Part shown: positions 6,735 to 8,974 of the stretch, in pieces | Position numbering within the stretch: the first letter of the stretch is position 1 | Layout: the number at the start of each line of letters is the position of its first letter | Notes under the pieces: generated by a model | What the model was told of the DNA's origin: nothing | Seen by the model: the letters and a program-made list of their open reading frames with translations, nothing else | The model's database searches: none | Program-made: the position numbers and the translations under genes | Source: Halanaerobium sp. | GTDB taxonomy: Bacteria > Bacillota > Halanaerobiia > Halanaerobiales > Halanaerobiaceae | Assembly: GCA_003070825.1 (NCBI GenBank) | Contig: QBLP01000057.1 | Span: forward strand, 1 to 8,974 | Length of the DNA: 8,974 nt | Reading direction: 5' to 3'

Positions 6735-7982
6735 ATGAATTTTAAGAATTTTTCACTTATTACAATTACTTTAGTGATGGTTATGGCACTGTCTTTCTCT
6801 GCGGCAGCTCAGGATACTCTGGTTGTAAACACCTATACCAGTGATCCGGCGCCAAGAAAAGCAATGCAGGAACTGGTTGCTCAGTATGAAGAAATGAATC
6901 CTGATGTTGATGTTGAACTGAACATAACAGCTCACGAAGATTTTAAACAGGCAATTAGAGTCTGGTTAACATCTGATAATCCACCAGATGTATTCAGCTG
7001 GTTTGCTGGCAATAGAGCTGGTTACTTTGTAGACCGTGGTCTGGTAATGGATATTACAGATGTCTGGGAAGAAGAAAACTTCTATGAAAAGTTTCCTAAG
7101 GCATTCCAGAGTATCAGTGTTTATGATGATAAAGCTTACTTCTTACCCCATAACTATTACTGGTGGTCTGTATTCTACAGAGAGTCAATTTTTGAAGAAT
7201 ATGGTTTAGAAGAGCCAGAAACCTGGGATGAATTCCTGGAAGTAGGAGAAACTTTAAAAGAAAACGGAATTACACCTTTTGCTATCGGTACAAAATTCCG
7301 CTGGACAGCCGCCGCTTTCTTTGACTATTTCAACATGCGGATCAACGGAGCTGAATTCCACAAAGAATTAATGGCCGGTAATATTCCATTTACAGATGAG
7401 AGAGTTGCAGATGTCTTTGAAAAGTGGAAGTACTTAATCGAAAATGACTATTTTGTAGAAAATGCTGCAGCCTACTCCTGGCAGGAAGGTCTACAGTTCC
7501 TTTCTAGAGGAGATGCAGCTATGTATCTGATGGGACAGTTTATCTTAGATGCAACTTCCGAAGAGGTTGCTCAGGATCTTAACTTCTTCCGCTTCCCAAT
7601 TATTGACGAAGATGTACCAGTTGCCGAAGATCTGCCTACAGATGGTTTTATGGTTCCCGCTAAAGCTCCGCATCCAGAACTGGCAAAAGACTTTATTGCC
7701 TTCCTGGGCTCAGTTGAAGGTCAGCGCTTATTTGCTGAAGACTTAGGCCGTCTGGTAACTAATAAAAATATGGATGATGAAGTATATGATGATCTAACAA
7801 ATAAAGGTAGAAAGATGATTGATGAAACAGATGAATTAGCTCAGTTCTATGATCGTGATATGGATCCAGAACTTGCTGATAAAACAATGGACTCTTTAAT
7901 GGCATTCTGGTATTCACCAGAAGATTACAGAAATATCATGAAAGAAATGGAAGCACATCGTCAGAACTTTATCAATGACTAA
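6735..7982 (+). CDS. ABC transporter sugar-binding protein (CUT1, SBP family 1), secreted
   Basis: This 415-residue extracytoplasmic protein captures an oligosaccharide and hands it to the two permeases encoded next. A Sec signal peptide covers about 1-25: one or two lysines, a hydrophobic core (about 8-21), then SAAA|QDT with a likely signal-peptidase-I cut after A25. No lipobox cysteine is present, and I find no cysteine anywhere in the protein, so it should be a free periplasmic protein. The mature part shows the two-lobed CUT1 pattern: an N-terminal strand LVVNTY, then PPDVFSWFAG (83-92), YYWWSVFYRESIFEEYGLEEPETWDEFL (141-168), GDAAMYLMGQF (259-269) and DGFMVPAKAPHPELAKDFIAFL (303-324). 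Many Trp and Tyr residues suggest stacking on sugar rings. The protein is acidic. Its Phe codons are split about equally between TTC and TTT (18 TTC of 35 by my count), unlike its neighbour, which suggests high expression. The ligand is not identified. Confidence 0.92.
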   Translation: MNFKNFSLITITLVMVMALSFSAAAQDTLVVNTYTSDPAPRKAMQELVAQYEEMNPDVDVELNITAHEDFKQAIRVWLTSDNPPDVFSWFAGNRAGYFVDRGLVMDITDVWEEENFYEKFPKAFQSISVYDDKAYFLPHNYYWWSVFYRESIFEEYGLEEPETWDEFLEVGETLKENGITPFAIGTKFRWTAAAFFDYFNMRINGAEFHKELMAGNIPFTDERVADVFEKWKYLIENDYFVENAAAYSWQEGLQFLSRGDAAMYLMGQFILDATSEEVAQDLNFFRFPIIDEDVPVAEDLPTDGFMVPAKAPHPELAKDFIAFLGSVEGQRLFAEDLGRLVTNKNMDDEVYDDLTNKGRKMIDETDELAQFYDRDMDPELADKTMDSLMAFWYSPEDYRNIMKEMEAHRQNFIND

Positions 7983-7991
7983 ATAATCAAG

Positions 7992-8035
7992 ATCTCACCT
8001 GTGGGGTCAGGCGACCTCACAGGTGAAGATTTTTT
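7992..8035 (+). terminator. Strong hairpin with T-tract between binding protein and permease
   Basis: Arm 7995-8008 pairs with 8013-8026 over 14 positions (13 Watson-Crick and one G-T) around the tetraloop AGGC. It can extend down by three more pairs (7992-7994 with 8028-8030) past a bulged A8027. Six T bases (8030-8035) follow. This is a textbook intrinsic terminator 12 bases after the stop codon of the binding-protein gene. The permease RBS begins on the very next base, so the two genes are probably in one operon with partial readthrough. The likely effect is many copies of the binding-protein message and few of the permease message. It could also protect the 3' end of the binding-protein message. 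Confidence 0.85.
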
Positions 8036-8042
8036 GGAGGTG
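8036..8042 (+). promoter_or_regulatory. Ribosome binding site of the first permease
   Basis: GGAGGTG is a near-perfect Shine-Dalgarno sequence 5 bases before the TTG at 8048. It decides the start: no ATG or GTG is suitably placed, and the TTG gives a normal MalF-type N-terminus (MKRKYIPW). It directly abuts the terminator T-tract. Confidence 0.8.
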
Positions 8043-8047
8043 TTATT

Positions 8048-8914
8048 TTGAAAAGAAAGTATATACCGTGGGCATTTTTATCTATACCCTTAAGTTTATA
8101 TTCAGTCTGGGTAATTGGGCCAACAATTTATACAATTTATTTAAGTTTAACCAACTGGGATGGCTTAACAGCACCAGAGTTTCAGGGGATAAAGAATTAT
8201 CTGGACTTATTTAATGATCCTATATTTTATACTTCTTTAGTTAATAATGTTAAATGGCTGGTTATTTTTATGGCTATTCCGGTTAGTGTGGGTCTATTTT
8301 TAGCAATTTTATTAAGCAAAGAAATTAAATGGGCCAGAGGTTATAAGGCAGCTATTTATTCACCGATGATTTTGGCACCGGTTGTTATTGGTCTGATCTG
8401 GTCCTGGATCTATCAGCCGCAGGGTGGACTTTTAAATAATACTTTAACCTATATTGGGCTGGAGAGTTTGACCAGGGGCTGGCTTAGTAATCCCAATACA
8501 GCTTTATATGCGATTATTGGAGCAGCAGTCTGGCGGCATACCGGTTATGTAATGCTTTTATTTTTATCAGGTCTAACAGCAATTTCACCTACAGTTATTG
8601 AGGCATCCAAGATTGATGGAGCTTCAGCCTGGCAGAGATTTCGTTATATTTTGCTGCCACTTTTAAAGCCGACAACTGTAATTGTAATTGTAATTACGAT
8701 GATTCAGTCTTTAAGAGCTTTTGACTTTGTCAGCATGATGACCAGAGGTGGACCTTTTAATACCACCAATGTTTTAGCACATTATATGTATACTGAAGCC
8801 TTTAAGAATTATAATATGGGTTATGGTGCCTCAATTGCTGTAGTCTTATTTGCAATTATGTTTATCTTTATAGTTATTTATCTACGCCAGATCAGGAAAG
8901 GGGAGCTCGAATAA
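8048..8914 (+). CDS. ABC sugar transporter permease, MalF/UgpA type, TTG start
   Basis: This 288-residue inner-membrane subunit forms half of the translocation channel. About six hydrophobic segments are seen, near residues 8-28, 68-90, 102-121, 152-172, 205-220 and 261-280. The EAA loop that contacts the ATPase is clear: EASKIDGASAWQRFRYILLP (185-204), with the conserved E-A and G-A. The short N-terminus and six segments fit CUT1 permeases of the UgpA/LacF class rather than the longer E. coli MalF. Translation starts at TTG behind a strong RBS. All 15 Phe codons are TTT. Upstream is the matching binding protein, beyond a terminator-like hairpin. Downstream its stop TAA shares one base with the ATG of the second permease, so the two are probably translationally coupled. 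The encoding ATPase is not in the window and may be a shared one located elsewhere. Confidence 0.93.
   Translation: MKRKYIPWAFLSIPLSLYSVWVIGPTIYTIYLSLTNWDGLTAPEFQGIKNYLDLFNDPIFYTSLVNNVKWLVIFMAIPVSVGLFLAILLSKEIKWARGYKAAIYSPMILAPVVIGLIWSWIYQPQGGLLNNTLTYIGLESLTRGWLSNPNTALYAIIGAAVWRHTGYVMLLFLSGLTAISPTVIEASKIDGASAWQRFRYILLPLLKPTTVIVIVITMIQSLRAFDFVSMMTRGGPFNTTNVLAHYMYTEAFKNYNMGYGASIAVVLFAIMFIFIVIYLRQIRKGELE
8897..8905 (+). promoter_or_regulatory. Ribosome binding site of the second permease
   Basis: AAAGGGGAG lies inside the end of the first permease gene, 8 bases before ATG 8914. It supports a start overlapping the TAA stop. Confidence 0.65.
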
Positions 8915-8974
8915 TGCAGTTATCAATTCATCAGAAAAAAAGAATCAAACATGCAGTAATTTTTGCTGCCCTAC
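8914..8974 (+). CDS. Start of second ABC permease (MalG position), cut by window end
   Basis: Twenty complete codons are present, encoding MQLSIHQKKRIKHAVIFAAL, and the frame is still open at the window edge. A short lysine/arginine-rich stretch leading into a hydrophobic segment is the usual N-terminus of MalG-type permeases. It overlaps the preceding permease stop by one base (TAATG), has a good RBS, and is where the second permease of a CUT1 operon is expected. The assignment rests mainly on this context because too little sequence is present for a family motif such as the EAA loop. Confidence 0.75.
   Translation, partial: MQLSIHQKKRIKHAVIFAAL

Noticed and set aside
7549..7746. 65-codon + strand frame inside the binding-protein gene
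   Set aside because: Out-of-frame shadow; the binding-protein frame is intact through this stretch.
8023..8214. 63-codon + strand frame overlapping the permease start
   Set aside because: It begins inside the terminator hairpin and has no RBS of its own. The overlapping permease frame has clear membrane segments and the EAA loop.
1..8974. CRISPR arrays, tRNA or rRNA genes, transposases, phage or defence genes
   Set aside because: No regularly spaced repeats, RNA-gene sequences or mobile-element proteins were seen. Nearly all the sequence is accounted for by sugar-utilisation genes.

Overview
The window is a carbohydrate-utilisation locus with every gene on the + strand. It holds five complete genes and the first 20 codons of a sixth. 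The DNA is AT-rich and uses strong AGGAGG-like ribosome binding sites. The proteins look like those of anaerobic Firmicutes. The solute-binding protein has a Sec-type signal peptide with an Ala-X-Ala site and no lipobox cysteine. That would be unusual for a single-membrane Gram-positive but fits a double-membraned clostridial relative. My best guess is Halanaerobiales (Halanaerobium-like), inferred from this and from the general look of the proteins, with no marker gene to prove it.

Layout. Positions 1-49 hold the end of a promoter region and an RBS. Positions 50-2281 encode a GH3 beta-glucosidase-type enzyme. A 90-bp gap contains a bulged GC hairpin. Positions 2372-5446 encode a LacZ-type GH2 beta-galactosidase. 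The next gap holds a 16-pair inverted repeat, then a good promoter and an operator-like dyad. Positions 5602-6606 encode a LacI/GalR-family regulator. A 128-bp gap carries GTAC-containing repeats and a second copy of the operator-like dyad. Positions 6735-7982 encode a secreted CUT1-type sugar-binding protein. A strong hairpin with a T-tract follows. Positions 8048-8914 encode a MalF-type permease starting at TTG. The second permease (MalG position) starts at 8914 with a 1-bp overlap and runs off the window. No ATPase (MsmX/MalK type) is visible.

How it fits together (inference). An oligosaccharide is captured outside the cytoplasmic membrane by the binding protein and imported by the two-permease ABC transporter. 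It is then cut inside the cell by the GH3 and GH2 enzymes, neither of which has a signal peptide. Beta-linked galactosides, glucosides or mixed oligosaccharides are plausible substrates, but the exact sugar cannot be read from the sequence. The LacI-family protein probably represses its own gene and the transporter operon: the same 17-bp sequence lies upstream of both genes, in opposite orientations, and nowhere else that I found. A terminator-like hairpin, a TTG start and sharply different phenylalanine codon use all point to the binding protein being made in excess of the permeases.

I see no evidence of a wholly new biological system. It is a recognisable sugar-uptake and hydrolysis locus. 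The parts most worth a second look are the intergenic control elements: the paired operators, the GTAC repeat cluster, the inverted repeat behind the GH2 gene, and the attenuator-like hairpin between the binding protein and the permease.
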